The notes beneath the pieces are model-generated. The model was not told the DNA's origin and did not search any database. It worked only from the letters and a program-made list of their open reading frames with translations. A DNA stretch of 64,000 nt, taken from positions 126,432 to 190,431 of the forward strand of contig NZ_JAGFNS010000006.1 in the NCBI RefSeq assembly GCF_017592555.1. The letters run 5' to 3'. The position numbers and the translations under genes are program-made. Shown one piece after another: positions 54,385 to 62,704 of the stretch; position 1 is the first letter of the stretch; every line of letters starts with the position of its first letter. Source of the DNA: Actinoplanes flavus (lineage in GTDB: Bacteria; Actinomycetota; Actinomycetes; Mycobacteriales; Micromonosporaceae).

Positions 54385-54404
54385 CACCACACCTTAACGG
54401 TGGA

Positions 54405-54929
54405 TCAATCAGTACCCGGCCGGTGCTCGGCGCGGGCCTTCTGGATCGCCGCCCGGCGGGCCAGGCGGTGGTCCCGGCGGATCATCGCCTCGGTGAACCG
54501 GCGCTTGTCGGCGTCGTCGTCGGGCAGCACCGGCGGCACCGAACGCGGATGCCCGGCCGCGTCCACGGCCACGAACACCAGGTAGGCCGTCGCCACCGGC
54601 AGCGGAACCGCGCCGACCGCGTCCCAGCGTTCCGCGGCCAGCTTCACGCCCACCTCCATCGACGACGTTCCGGTCCAGTTGACCTGGGCGTACGCGTGCA
54701 CGAGATCACCCACCCGGACCGGCTCCAGGAAGACGATCTCGTCGATCGCCGCGGTCACCGCGGTGCCCCCGCTGTGCCGCGCCGCGGCCGCGCCCGCCAC
54801 GTCGTCCACGAACTTCATCAGTACGCCGCCGTGCACGGTGCCGTAGAGGTTCACGTCGACCGCCGTCATGATCCGGCTCAGGGTGACCCGGGAGAGCGCC
54901 GTCGGCCGTCCGGAGAGCTGTTCTTCCAT
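54405..54929 (-). CDS. Acyl-CoA thioesterase, hotdog fold
   Basis: 174 residues from the ATG at 54929. Hotdog thioesterase of the YciA/BACH type (LSRIMTAVDVNLYGTVHGGV, KFVDDVAGAAAARHSGGTAV, AYAQVNWTGTSSMEVGVKLA) with a C-terminal basic helical tail (RRFTEAMIRRDHRLARRAA). Hydrolyses acyl-CoA; paired with acetoacetyl-CoA synthetase it may recycle CoA. The long frame reading through upstream is not coding, as it runs antisense to the repeat protein at 54990. Confidence 0.87.
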   Translation of the reverse strand: MEEQLSGRPTALSRVTLSRIMTAVDVNLYGTVHGGVLMKFVDDVAGAAAARHSGGTAVTAAIDEIVFLEPVRVGDLVHAYAQVNWTGTSSMEVGVKLAAERWDAVGAVPLPVATAYLVFVAVDAAGHPRSVPPVLPDDDADKRRFTEAMIRRDHRLARRAAIQKARAEHRPGTD

Positions 54930-54989
54930 GGCCGGTACGTTACGGCGGCGTTCGCGGTTCCTTGCCGCGCCCGGGTACCGTGCCGGATC

Positions 54990-56525
54990 ATGCGCCACCT
55001 CAGGTCGATCTTCTACGCGCTCGTGCTGGCCCCCAGCATCTGGGTGCTGTCCGGCGTCGGTTTCACACACGACCTGAGCAGCCGAGGGCGCGAGCTGTTC
55101 GCGGCCGAGTCGATCTCCGGTCTGCTGCTGCTGATCTTCGCCGGCATCCTCTTCGCCATCCTGGCGTTCGCCCCGGTCTCCCCGGCCGGCCCGGTCCTGG
55201 CCGGCGCCACCTACCTGGGCGTGACGATCTGGGCGTGGCAGTCGCCGGCGGCCTACGCGGCGCTGTGGGCGCCGGAGGTCTCCAAGGAGGGCTTCGACCT
55301 GAGCCGGCCCGGTTACGGTCTGGCCGCCCTCCTCGCCGTGCCGCTGCTCGGGACCGCGCTGAGCGCCCGCCGCTGGTCCCGCTACGAGCCGCCGGTCCTG
55401 CCGATCATCGGCGAGATCGGCCGCTTCCGGGGCGCCGCGAAGGTGGCCGGCATCCCGGTCTCCATCGCCGAGACCACGGTGATCCGGGTCGGCACGCCGG
55501 CCGACCCCACCGAGGTCGTGACCGCCGCCGACCGCACCGTCACCATGCCGGCGGTCCCCGCCGCCACTCCAGCGCCCCCGGCCGCTCAGGCGCCGCTTGC
55601 CACTCCGACGTCGCTGAACACTCCAGCGCCGCTGGCCACTCCAGCGCCGCTGGCCACTCCAGCGCCGCTGGCCACTCCAGCGCCGCAGGCCACTCCAGCG
55701 CCGCAAGCCACTCCCACGCCGCTGGCCACTCCAGCGGGCCCGGCCGCCACCGCCTCGGAGCCGACCGTCGCGATCCGGGTGCCGGAGGCCGAGCCGACCA
55801 CCGTCCTCGGCTCCCCCGCGCAGCCGGCCGCCACGGTTCACCCGGCCGCGGAGCCAGCGGTCGCTGCGACGTCCGCGCCGGCTGCCAAGGCCGCTTCCGC
55901 GGAGACGACCGCGGCCGCCCCGGACGGCGGGACGCCTGGCGAGATCGAGAAGGACGACGAGACGTTCGTGCTGCAACGGGCGGCCGACGACCGTACCCGG
56001 CCGTTGTCGATCGCGACGACCGCGCAGCCGGAGACCGAGGCCGACCCGGACGTGACACGTCCCATGGTGATGCCGGCGGCCGAGCCCGCCGCGAAGGCCG
56101 AATCCGACGACCGGACCCTTCCGCACGGACTCGCGGTGGACACCGCGAAGAGCGAGGCGAACGGCGACGAGCCGACCCGCCCACACGGACTCGCGGTAGA
56201 AGCCGCGAAGAGCACGGAAACCGCGAAGAGCGAGGCGAACGGCGACGAGCCGACCCGCCCACACGGACTCGCGGTAGAAGCCGCGAAGAGCACGGAAACC
56301 GCGACGAGCGAAACGAACGGCGACGAGCCGACCCGCCCACACGGACTCGCCGTGGAAGCCGCGAAGAGCACGGAAACCGCAAAGAGCGAAACGAACGGCG
56401 ACGAGCCGACCCGCCCGCACGGGCTGGTGACGCCGCCCGGCGATGTGACCGAGCCGCTGCGGCTGCCCACCGAGCCGACCGCGCTGATCCCCGCCCAGCG
56501 GCAACCCCCGGAGATCGAGTCCTGA
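54990..56525 (+). CDS. Membrane protein with repetitive low-complexity tail
   Basis: 511 residues. Residues 1-130 carry about four membrane helices (IFYALVLAPSIWVLSGVGF, SGLLLLIFAGILFAILAF, GPVLAGATYLGVTIWAWQ, GLAALLAVPLLGTALSA). The remaining 380 residues are low complexity: six-residue LATPAP repeats (about 210-250) and 26-residue repeats near residues 386-480 (KSEANGDEPTRPHGLAVEAA and so on). I recognise no domain there. The repeat DNA copies are nearly identical, so they expanded recently. Divergent from the thioesterase gene. Function unknown. Confidence 0.72.
   Translation: MRHLRSIFYALVLAPSIWVLSGVGFTHDLSSRGRELFAAESISGLLLLIFAGILFAILAFAPVSPAGPVLAGATYLGVTIWAWQSPAAYAALWAPEVSKEGFDLSRPGYGLAALLAVPLLGTALSARRWSRYEPPVLPIIGEIGRFRGAAKVAGIPVSIAETTVIRVGTPADPTEVVTAADRTVTMPAVPAATPAPPAAQAPLATPTSLNTPAPLATPAPLATPAPLATPAPQATPAPQATPTPLATPAGPAATASEPTVAIRVPEAEPTTVLGSPAQPAATVHPAAEPAVAATSAPAAKAASAETTAAAPDGGTPGEIEKDDETFVLQRAADDRTRPLSIATTAQPETEADPDVTRPMVMPAAEPAAKAESDDRTLPHGLAVDTAKSEANGDEPTRPHGLAVEAAKSTETAKSEANGDEPTRPHGLAVEAAKSTETATSETNGDEPTRPHGLAVEAAKSTETAKSETNGDEPTRPHGLVTPPGDVTEPLRLPTEPTALIPAQRQPPEIES
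55600..55738 (+). repeat. 18-bp tandem repeats coding LATPAP
   Basis: About seven copies of an 18-base unit (GCCACTCCAGCGCCGCTG and close variants) in frame within the membrane protein gene, giving LATPAP/QATPAP. A minisatellite-like array; copy number is likely to vary between strains. Confidence 0.85.
56145..56430 (+). repeat. 78-bp tandem repeats coding a 26-residue unit
   Basis: Three full units and a partial fourth, 78 bases each, coding AKSEANGDEPTRPHGLAVEA plus AKSTET. Several copies are identical over more than 60 bases, including synonymous positions, which shows very recent duplication. The first unit is preceded by a diverged half copy (RTLPHGLAVDTAKSEANGDE). Confidence 0.88.
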
Positions 56526-56532
56526 GCCGAGC

Positions 56533-56622
56533 GGGGGGGGGGGGGGGCCCCCCCCCCCCGGGGGGGGGCGGGCCGGGAGCCCCCCCCCCCCCCCCCACGC
56601 GCGGGGGGGGCCGGCCCCCCCA
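56533..56622. other. Homopolymeric G/C tract, probable artefact over a terminator
   Basis: About 90 bases of alternating G and C homopolymer blocks between the convergent membrane protein gene (ends 56525) and the GH30 gene (ends 56704). Same appearance as 19809-19950. True sequence here is probably lost. Confidence 0.75.
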
Positions 56623-56703
56623 CGATCGCGACCTGCATCGTCTCGCCGCGGCCGGGCCACGGCGACACAGCAGCCAGGCGACGACGTACGCGCTCCCGGT
56701 GGG

Positions 56704-58545
56704 TCAGTTGAGGGTCCACCTCTGGTTGGCGCCGGTGGTGCAGGTCCAGATCTGGAGGCGGGTGCCGTCGGCGGAGGTGTTGCCGGTGACGTCCAGGCAC
56801 TTGCCGGAGTACGTGTTGACCAGCCGTTGCGAACTGTCCAGGGTCCACTTCTGCGAGGTGCCGGTGTGGCAGTCCCAGAGGTGCGCGACGGTGCCGTCGG
56901 CGTTGCTCGGCCCGCTGATGTCCAGGCACTTGCCGAGCGAGCGCAGCGTGCCGTCACCCGGCCGGGACCACTGCTGGGCGGCGGTGCCGTTGCAGCCGTA
57001 GAGCTGGATCGCGGTGCCGTTGGCGGTGGCGGCGCCGGCCACGTCGACGCATTTGCCGCCGAGCCCGGTGATGGTTCCGCCGGGCGTCTGGGACGCGGTT
57101 CCGGACCAGGTGAAGGTCGCGGTGGTACGCGCCGGGAGCGTGTAGACGAAGGATTGTCCGCCCCAGTTCACCCGCACCGACTGGCTGCTCGTGCCACCGT
57201 TGTGCGCGATCAGGGCCTTGCCGCCGTCCGGGTTGCGCCACGCCACGTTCTGCACGGCGGTGTTGTTCGACGCGATCCGTACGGCGCCCGGCTTGACGAA
57301 CTTGGTGAGGTGCCCGGTCGTGTAGTACTCGACGGTGTAGTCGACCTGCCCGGCCCGCGATCCGCCCTCCTGCACGGTGATCAGCCCGGTGCAGGTGCCG
57401 CAGCCGCCGTTGTGCGGTCCCATGTTCTGGTTCAGCGCGAGACTCCACTTGACGAGGCTGCTGCTGTAGTTCCGGGCGTAGTTGACGATGTCGGCCAGGT
57501 CCTCGTTGTGCTGGTTGGTGATCCAGGTGCCGCCGGAGTGCTCGGTGCTGAACTGCTTCACCGCCGGGAACTGGTCGTGGACCTGGGTGCCGACCGCCGG
57601 GTCGCCGAAGTAGCCGTGCCAGGCGATGCCACCGAAGAGCGGATCGTTGCGTACCCCGGAGTCGGCGAGGATGGCCGCCCCGAAGTTCGCGTAGTCGCCG
57701 TAGTTCCAGTCGTGGATCAGCACCTTCGTGGTGATGCCGGCCGCGCGGAACGCCGGGTAGACGTGGTTCTTCGTGAACTCGACCAGGCCGGACGGGTTCC
57801 AGCTCATGCCCGGGTAGTTCATCGCCGTCGGGTTCGCGGCCTGGCAGCAGTTCGGCTCGTTCTGCACCGAGATGTAGTTGACCGGCACTCCGGCCGCCTG
57901 GTAGCTCTGGATGTACTTGACCAGGTACTGGGCGTACGTGGGGTAGTACTCCCACTTGAGCCAGCCCATCTGGTCCATCCGGCCGTTGTCCTTCATCCAG
58001 CCGGGCGCGCTCCACGGGACGCCCTTGACGCGCAGTGCCGGGTTCAGTTGCTTCGCCTGCTGCGTGAGCAGGCGGACGTTCGTGTCGTACCCGTTGGTGT
58101 TGAAGTCGTTGAGGTCGCAGCAGGTGTCGTCGAGGGAGACGTTGCCGGGCCGGGACAGGTCGGAGGCGCCGATCGGGTTGCGGACGAAGGAGAGCCCGAT
58201 GCCCTGGGTCGGGCTGAACAGCTTCGTCATCACGGCGTCCCGGGTGGCCGCGCTGACCGGGCCGCCGCGCAGCAGGTAGGCGGTGGTGTCGGTGATCGAC
58301 GCGCCGCCGCCCTCGAAGGTCTGGTAGGTGGTGCCCTCGTCGATCGTGATGGTCTGGTTCGCGCTGCCGCCGGCCGGGCCGAACGCGATGGCGGCCTGCT
58401 GCTGGAGGCCGCGGGTGACGACGCGGCCGGCGCTGTCCGAGGTGGTGGTGAGGTAGACGTTCACCGTCTCGCCGGCGGCGTAGGCGGGGGTCGCGATCAC
58501 CGTGGCGCCGAGAGCCGCGATGAGCAGCGCACTTCGCACGCGCAT
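56704..58545 (-). CDS. Secreted GH30 glycosidase with ricin-type CBM13
   Basis: 613 residues, ATG at 58545 with AGGAG six bases upstream. Signal peptide (RVRSALLIAALGATVIATPAYA), then a GH30 barrel (about 50-480) with acid/base Glu230 in SVQNEPNCC and nucleophile Glu335 in STEHSGGTW. A linker leads to a ricin B lectin domain (about 490-613) with three GxxxQxW-type repeats (NGTAAQQWSR, TGTSQKWTL, TGANQRWTL). Hydrolyses extracellular beta-glucan, glucosylceramide-like or xylan substrates; the subfamily is not settled. The LacI gene upstream is in the same direction with a 60-base gap. Confidence 0.9.
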   Translation of the reverse strand: MRVRSALLIAALGATVIATPAYAAGETVNVYLTTTSDSAGRVVTRGLQQQAAIAFGPAGGSANQTITIDEGTTYQTFEGGGASITDTTAYLLRGGPVSAATRDAVMTKLFSPTQGIGLSFVRNPIGASDLSRPGNVSLDDTCCDLNDFNTNGYDTNVRLLTQQAKQLNPALRVKGVPWSAPGWMKDNGRMDQMGWLKWEYYPTYAQYLVKYIQSYQAAGVPVNYISVQNEPNCCQAANPTAMNYPGMSWNPSGLVEFTKNHVYPAFRAAGITTKVLIHDWNYGDYANFGAAILADSGVRNDPLFGGIAWHGYFGDPAVGTQVHDQFPAVKQFSTEHSGGTWITNQHNEDLADIVNYARNYSSSLVKWSLALNQNMGPHNGGCGTCTGLITVQEGGSRAGQVDYTVEYYTTGHLTKFVKPGAVRIASNNTAVQNVAWRNPDGGKALIAHNGGTSSQSVRVNWGGQSFVYTLPARTTATFTWSGTASQTPGGTITGLGGKCVDVAGAATANGTAIQLYGCNGTAAQQWSRPGDGTLRSLGKCLDISGPSNADGTVAHLWDCHTGTSQKWTLDSSQRLVNTYSGKCLDVTGNTSADGTRLQIWTCTTGANQRWTLN

Positions 58546-58605
58546 GAGGACTCCTGTTCCGTGGGGGAAGGTAACAGGAAGGAAACCTCTATTAATTCGG
58601 AAGGG

Positions 58606-59673
58606 TCAATGAGATGGGGTTCCGGATCGGGGTACGCCGGTTCCGGAACCATGAAACACGTCAGGAACCGGCCCGGTGGAGTCGCGGATCACGAGTTCGG
58701 TGGCCAGCTCCACGTGCAGCGCGTCCAGGCGGTGCCCACCCAACATCCGCAACAGCAGATGTACGGCCATCCGCCCCATCTCCTCGAGCGGCTGCCGGAC
58801 CGTGGTCAGCATCGGCCGGCACGCCCGCCCCAGCTCGATGTCGTCGAACCCGGCCACCGACAGATCCGCCGGCACCCGCAACCCACGCTCGGCGGCCGCC
58901 CGCAGCGCCCCGATCGCGATCTTGTCGTTGAAGGCGAGCAGCGCCGTCGGCCGTTCCGGCAGGTCCAGCAGCTCGGCGGCGGCCCGGTGGCCCAGCTCGC
59001 TGGTGGGCTCGGCGACGAACCGGGTCAGCTCCGGCGCGGGCAGCACACCGGCGTCGGCCAGCGGGGACAGATAGCCGGCGAACCGGTTCTCGCCGGCCAG
59101 CCAGTCGCGGGGCCCGCCGATGATCCCGATCCGGCGGTGCCCGAGCCCGATCAGGTGGGCGGCGAGCTGCCGGGCGCCGGAGAAGTGCGCGGCCGAGACC
59201 GCGGCGAGATTCCGGGGCGGCGGGGTACGCGGATCCAGCACCACGAAGGGGAAGCCGCGATCCCGGAGCCGGGCCAGTTCGGCGCCCGGCTCGGGCGGCA
59301 GGATGAGCACGGCGCCGGCCACGTCACGCCGGCCGGTCAGAGCGGTGAGCACGTGGTCGCGCTGGGCCGCCACCCCCGCGTTCAGGATCACCTGGAGACC
59401 GTGCGGCTCCAGGGCCTCGGCCACCGCGGAGACGATCAGCCCGAAGTAGTCGGTGAGCACGTACGGGCAGCGGACGTAGATCCCGGTGGCACGTTCCCCA
59501 CGCCGCCGGGGTGCGCCACGGCCCAGTTCGGCGATGGTCGCGAGCACCCTCTCCCGGGTGGCCGGGGCGACGTTGGCCCGCCCGTTCAGCACCCGCGAGA
59601 CGGTGGCGATGGACAGGCCGGTGCGAGCGGCCACATCGCGTACGGTCGCTCTTGTTTCATCGCCCTGTTTCAT
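58606..59673 (-). CDS. LacI family regulator of the GH30 gene
   Basis: 355 residues. Helix-turn-helix at the start (TVRDVAARTGLSIATVSRVL), then the effector domain (FGLIVSAVAEALEPHGLQVI, IGIIGGPRDWLAGENRFAGY, ALLAFNDKIAIGALRAAAER, VAGFDDIELGRACRPMLTTV). Likely controls the secreted GH30 gene just downstream, and itself, in response to a released sugar. Its start overlaps the end of a small membrane protein gene by 17 bases. Not a close copy of the LacI protein at 16626. Confidence 0.88.
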   Translation of the reverse strand: MKQGDETRATVRDVAARTGLSIATVSRVLNGRANVAPATRERVLATIAELGRGAPRRRGERATGIYVRCPYVLTDYFGLIVSAVAEALEPHGLQVILNAGVAAQRDHVLTALTGRRDVAGAVLILPPEPGAELARLRDRGFPFVVLDPRTPPPRNLAAVSAAHFSGARQLAAHLIGLGHRRIGIIGGPRDWLAGENRFAGYLSPLADAGVLPAPELTRFVAEPTSELGHRAAAELLDLPERPTALLAFNDKIAIGALRAAAERGLRVPADLSVAGFDDIELGRACRPMLTTVRQPLEEMGRMAVHLLLRMLGGHRLDALHVELATELVIRDSTGPVPDVFHGSGTGVPRSGTPSH

Positions 59674-59893
59674 GGCGGCGAGGATACGACCGGGCCACCG
59701 TTCCGTAGAGATACATCCCGGCCAGCACGCCGGCGCCGATGCGCAGGGCGAGCACGCCGACGAGGCTCGGGCCGCCCCAGTGACCGCTGTAGGTGGCCGG
59801 ATCGGTCAGGTCGAGGACGAACGGCGTGGCCACCGCCTGCGCGACGAGCAACGTCGCGGCGATCACGCCGAGCATCTTGAACAGCAACTTCAT
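59657..59893 (-). CDS. Small two-helix membrane protein
   Basis: 78 residues from the ATG at 59893 (GAGGGC directly upstream). Two hydrophobic segments (LLFKMLGVIAATLLVAQAV and LVGVLALRIGAGVLAGMYL) flank a short loop (LDLTDPATYSGHWGGPSLV). No family recognised. It overlaps the LacI start on the same strand, so it may be co-transcribed with lacI and the GH30 gene. Confidence 0.6.
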   Translation of the reverse strand: MKLLFKMLGVIAATLLVAQAVATPFVLDLTDPATYSGHWGGPSLVGVLALRIGAGVLAGMYLYGTVARSYPRRHETGR

Positions 59894-59975
59894 GCCCTCG
59901 ACGGTAGGAACGCCGAACTCCGGGCCGCATCGGGATGATCCCCGATACGGCCCGTAAGCCCTACGATCATCAGCC

Positions 59976-60368
59976 ATGTCGATCATGCGCTTCCGGTTGG
60001 CGGCGCTCGGCGCCACCCTCGGCTTCCTGGCCGTCGCGCTGGCGATCCGGGCGGTGGCGCCCCTGGGCAGCTGGGTCGAGCAGTCGTCCGGCACCGCCCT
60101 CTACGCCTCGATGACGTACGCCGGTGTGCTCTTCCTCGCGCCCCGCCTGTCCCCGTTCACGGCCGGCGGGATCGCCCTCGGGTGGTGCTGGGGCGCCGAA
60201 CTCTTCCAGCTCACCGGCGTCCCGGCGGCCCTCTCCGAGGAGAGCCTCGTGGCGCGGCTGGTGCTCGGCGCGGCCTTCGACCCGATCGACCTGATCTGGT
60301 ACCCGATCGGCATCGTCCCGCTGGTGGCCGTACATCTGATGGTCCGCGGACGCGCGATCAGCGGATGA
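59976..60368 (+). CDS. DUF2809 membrane protein
   Basis: 130 residues with four predicted membrane helices (LAALGATLGFLAVALAIRAV, GTALYASMTYAGVLFLAP, TAGGIALGWCWGAELFQL, DPIDLIWYPIGIVPLVAVHL). The CWGAELFQLTG and FDPIDLIWYPIGI segments match DUF2809. Function unknown. Its end overlaps the convergent monooxygenase gene by 11 bases. Confidence 0.82.
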   Translation: MSIMRFRLAALGATLGFLAVALAIRAVAPLGSWVEQSSGTALYASMTYAGVLFLAPRLSPFTAGGIALGWCWGAELFQLTGVPAALSEESLVARLVLGAAFDPIDLIWYPIGIVPLVAVHLMVRGRAISG

Positions 60369-61617
60369 CGGCGAGCTCTCGGCGCGGGGCCCGGGCCGAC
60401 GCGATGACCTGGTCGGCGATCTCGCCGCCGCGGACCGCGATGTTCGAGAGCAGGCCCGAGCCCAGCCCGTGCCCGGACTCGGTGGCGCCCAGCACGAAGA
60501 CCGGCAGCGCCGACCCGTCGGCCCGGTGCAGGCGGTAGTCGCGGGCCAGCCAGACGCCGGAGGTGTCGCCGAAGGAGCCGCCGAGCAGCTTCCGGGGCAG
60601 CGGCGAGGTGAACCCGGTGGCGCAGACGACCGCGTCGTACGTCTCCTCCGCGGTCGTCCCGGTCATCCGGCGCCGGACGCCCAGCGTGACCCGGCCGCCG
60701 GACGCGCGGGCGCCGGTGACGCGGGCCGCCCGGTGGAAGCGCAGCCGGTTCCCGCCGGCCACCTTCTCCTGGTACTCGAAGTCGTACAGCCAGGTGAGCA
60801 GGTCCGGGTCGACGCAGCTGTAGTTGGTGGCGCGGTGCCGGTCGAGCAGCTCGGCGCGGACGTTGGCGTCGGCGAAGTAGAAGTCGTCCACGGCGGAGGG
60901 ATCGAAGACCCGGTTGGCGAACGGGCTGGAGTCGGCGGGCGTCATCCCGTACCCGGACAGGATGCAGTCGACCGACACACCCGGGTAGGTGTCGAGGACG
61001 TGCCGTACCGCCTCGGCGGCGCTCTGCCCCTGCCCGACGACGGCCACCCGGGCACCGTTGCCGAGGCCCGCGGACCGCAGGCCGCCGATGAGCCCGGTGT
61101 TGTGGAGGACGCCCGGCAGCGCGGTGGCCCAGTCCGGCATCCGGGGCGTCGAGCCGGCCCCGATCGCGACGTGCCGGGTCGTCGTGGTGTGCCGGCAGCC
61201 GTCCAGGTCCCAGGACACGACGCAGCCACCGGTGCGCTCGTCCAGGTCGACGGCGACCACCTCGGTGCCCCAGCACACCGGGACCTGGAGCCGTTCCACC
61301 GCCCACCGCAGGTAGTCGGTGAACTCCAGCCGGCTGGGGAAGAACGACTTGCGGTTGATGAAGTCGCTCATCCGGCCGCGCTCGTGCAGGTAGTTCACGA
61401 AGGTGTAGGCGCTGCGCGGGTCCCGCTGGGTGGCGAGGTCCTTGAGGTAGCTGATCTGCATGACGGAGGAGGGCAGCAGCATCTCCGGATGCCAGTCGAA
61501 CCCGGGACGGCGGTCGAGGAACTGCGCCCGGACCGGGATCCCGGCCTCCTCCAGGGCGACCGCCAGACCCAGGTTCGCCGGGCCGAGCCCGACACCGACG
61601 AGATCACGATCGAACAT
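60358..61617 (-). CDS. Ornithine/lysine N-hydroxylase-like flavoprotein
   Basis: About 419 residues, SidA/IucD/PvdA family, FAD- and NADPH-dependent N-hydroxylation of the side-chain amine of ornithine or lysine. FAD site GVGLGPANLGLAVALEEAG, FDWHPEMLLPSSVMQISYLK, NADPH site VVGQGQSAAEAVRHV, and the C-terminal ATGFTSPLP (ATGY equivalent) are intact. The ATG at 61617 is preferred (GAGGGTGGGG upstream), 7 codons inside a longer frame. It overlaps the DAO-family gene upstream by 14 bases. Last gene of the minus-strand operon. Normally the first step to hydroxamate siderophores or N-N bonded metabolites. Confidence 0.88.
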   Translation of the reverse strand: MFDRDLVGVGLGPANLGLAVALEEAGIPVRAQFLDRRPGFDWHPEMLLPSSVMQISYLKDLATQRDPRSAYTFVNYLHERGRMSDFINRKSFFPSRLEFTDYLRWAVERLQVPVCWGTEVVAVDLDERTGGCVVSWDLDGCRHTTTTRHVAIGAGSTPRMPDWATALPGVLHNTGLIGGLRSAGLGNGARVAVVGQGQSAAEAVRHVLDTYPGVSVDCILSGYGMTPADSSPFANRVFDPSAVDDFYFADANVRAELLDRHRATNYSCVDPDLLTWLYDFEYQEKVAGGNRLRFHRAARVTGARASGGRVTLGVRRRMTGTTAEETYDAVVCATGFTSPLPRKLLGGSFGDTSGVWLARDYRLHRADGSALPVFVLGATESGHGLGSGLLSNIAVRGGEIADQVIASARAPRRELAVIR

Positions 61618-62704
61618 GGTCCCCACCCTCGACGTCATTGCTGTACAGGGTCTGCGCGACGTCGTTGTCGCTCGCCGTCATCCGGTCGGCGATCCGTTCG
61701 CCCAGCGCGGGCGCGATCTTGAAACCGCCGCCGGAGAGGCCGGTCACGTACCAGAGGCCGTCGGTGGCCGTCGGCGCCGGCACGTCGCCGTGGTGTCCCG
61801 GTGTCGCGTACATGTCGGACGCGACGACGCTGCTCAGGTACTCGGCCCGGGACAGGGCCGGTATCCGCCGGGCCAGGGCCTCCGCCGCTCGCAGCCCGGC
61901 CCGCCGGTCGGTGACGTCCCGGCGGCCGGGCCGGTTCCACGGCATCGGGTCGGCCCGGCCGACCAGCAGGACACCCGGGCCCTGCTCGGGCGCGGGGCGC
62001 ATCCAGGTGTCGGGTACGGCGTCCACGAGCGTGTGCGGCGCCGCACCGGTCTCGCCGAGGCGGACGAAGGAGTAGACGATCCGCCGTCGCTCCACCTCGG
62101 GGGCCGATCCGGGCGGCAGCAGCGCGGCGGTGCCCGGTCCGGCGGTCACGATCACCCGCCGGGCCCGTACCGCCGGGCCCGCGCCGGCCAGCGAGAAGCC
62201 GTCGCCGCCGGTGATCACCTGGCGGACCGGGCCGGTCAGCGTGATCGCGGCGTCGTCCCGGCAGCGGTCCGCGAGCCAGCGCAGCGCCTCGCCCGCATGG
62301 ACGAAACCGCCGTGCGGCTCGACGACGGCGCAGTCGCCCCGCTCCAGCCGGACCGGGTGCCGGGACGGTCCGCCGATCACCCGGTACGGCACCCCGGCGG
62401 CCGCCATCTCGGACAGCACCGACCGGTCCAGCCCGGCCCGGGGCAGGACGTGCACCGAACCGGTCCGGCGGTAGGCCGGGCAGTTCAGCCACACCGAGGT
62501 CAGGCTGCGTGCCGCGAGCCTGGTCAGGACCGGATCGGCGGAGTAGGCGCGGACCAGTCCCCCGCTGAGGGCCGAGGCCGACGAGCCGGCGTCCTCCGGC
62601 ACGCCACCGCTGAGACTCACCAGCAGTCCCCGCGCGGCGAGCGCGAGCGCGGTGAAGCGGCCGACCACGCCGTCGCCGATGACGGCACAGTCCACGGTGG
62701 TCAC
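61604..62704 (-). CDS. DAO-family FAD-dependent oxidoreductase
   Basis: 366 residues from a GTG at 62704 overlapping the preceding stop (GTGA). N-terminal FAD fold VDCAVIGDGVVGRFTALALA, glycine/sarcosine oxidase-like body (YRRTGSVHVLPRAGLDRSVL, GFVHAGEALRWLADRCRDDA) and the C-terminal LWYVTGLSGGGFKIAPALGE that closes the active site. Oxidises an amine or amino acid C-N bond; substrate unknown. Coupling with an N-hydroxylase suggests a role in tailoring the hydroxylated amino acid. Confidence 0.85.
   Translation of the reverse strand: MTTVDCAVIGDGVVGRFTALALAARGLLVSLSGGVPEDAGSSASALSGGLVRAYSADPVLTRLAARSLTSVWLNCPAYRRTGSVHVLPRAGLDRSVLSEMAAAGVPYRVIGGPSRHPVRLERGDCAVVEPHGGFVHAGEALRWLADRCRDDAAITLTGPVRQVITGGDGFSLAGAGPAVRARRVIVTAGPGTAALLPPGSAPEVERRRIVYSFVRLGETGAAPHTLVDAVPDTWMRPAPEQGPGVLLVGRADPMPWNRPGRRDVTDRRAGLRAAEALARRIPALSRAEYLSSVVASDMYATPGHHGDVPAPTATDGLWYVTGLSGGGFKIAPALGERIADRMTASDNDVAQTLYSNDVEGGDHVRS

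Noticed and set aside
56145-56430. CRISPR-like direct repeats
   Set aside because: The 78-bp units are contiguous, in frame and coding, without unique spacers, and no cas gene is present.
54405-56957. 850-codon minus-strand frame including the thioesterase
   Set aside because: Only the last 174 codons are a thioesterase. The rest is antisense to the repeat-bearing membrane protein and crosses the damaged G/C tract.
58546-58605. Operator for the GH30 LacI regulator
   Set aside because: The gap has AT-rich words such as TATTAATTCGG, but no inverted repeat that recurs elsewhere, so a site could not be supported.
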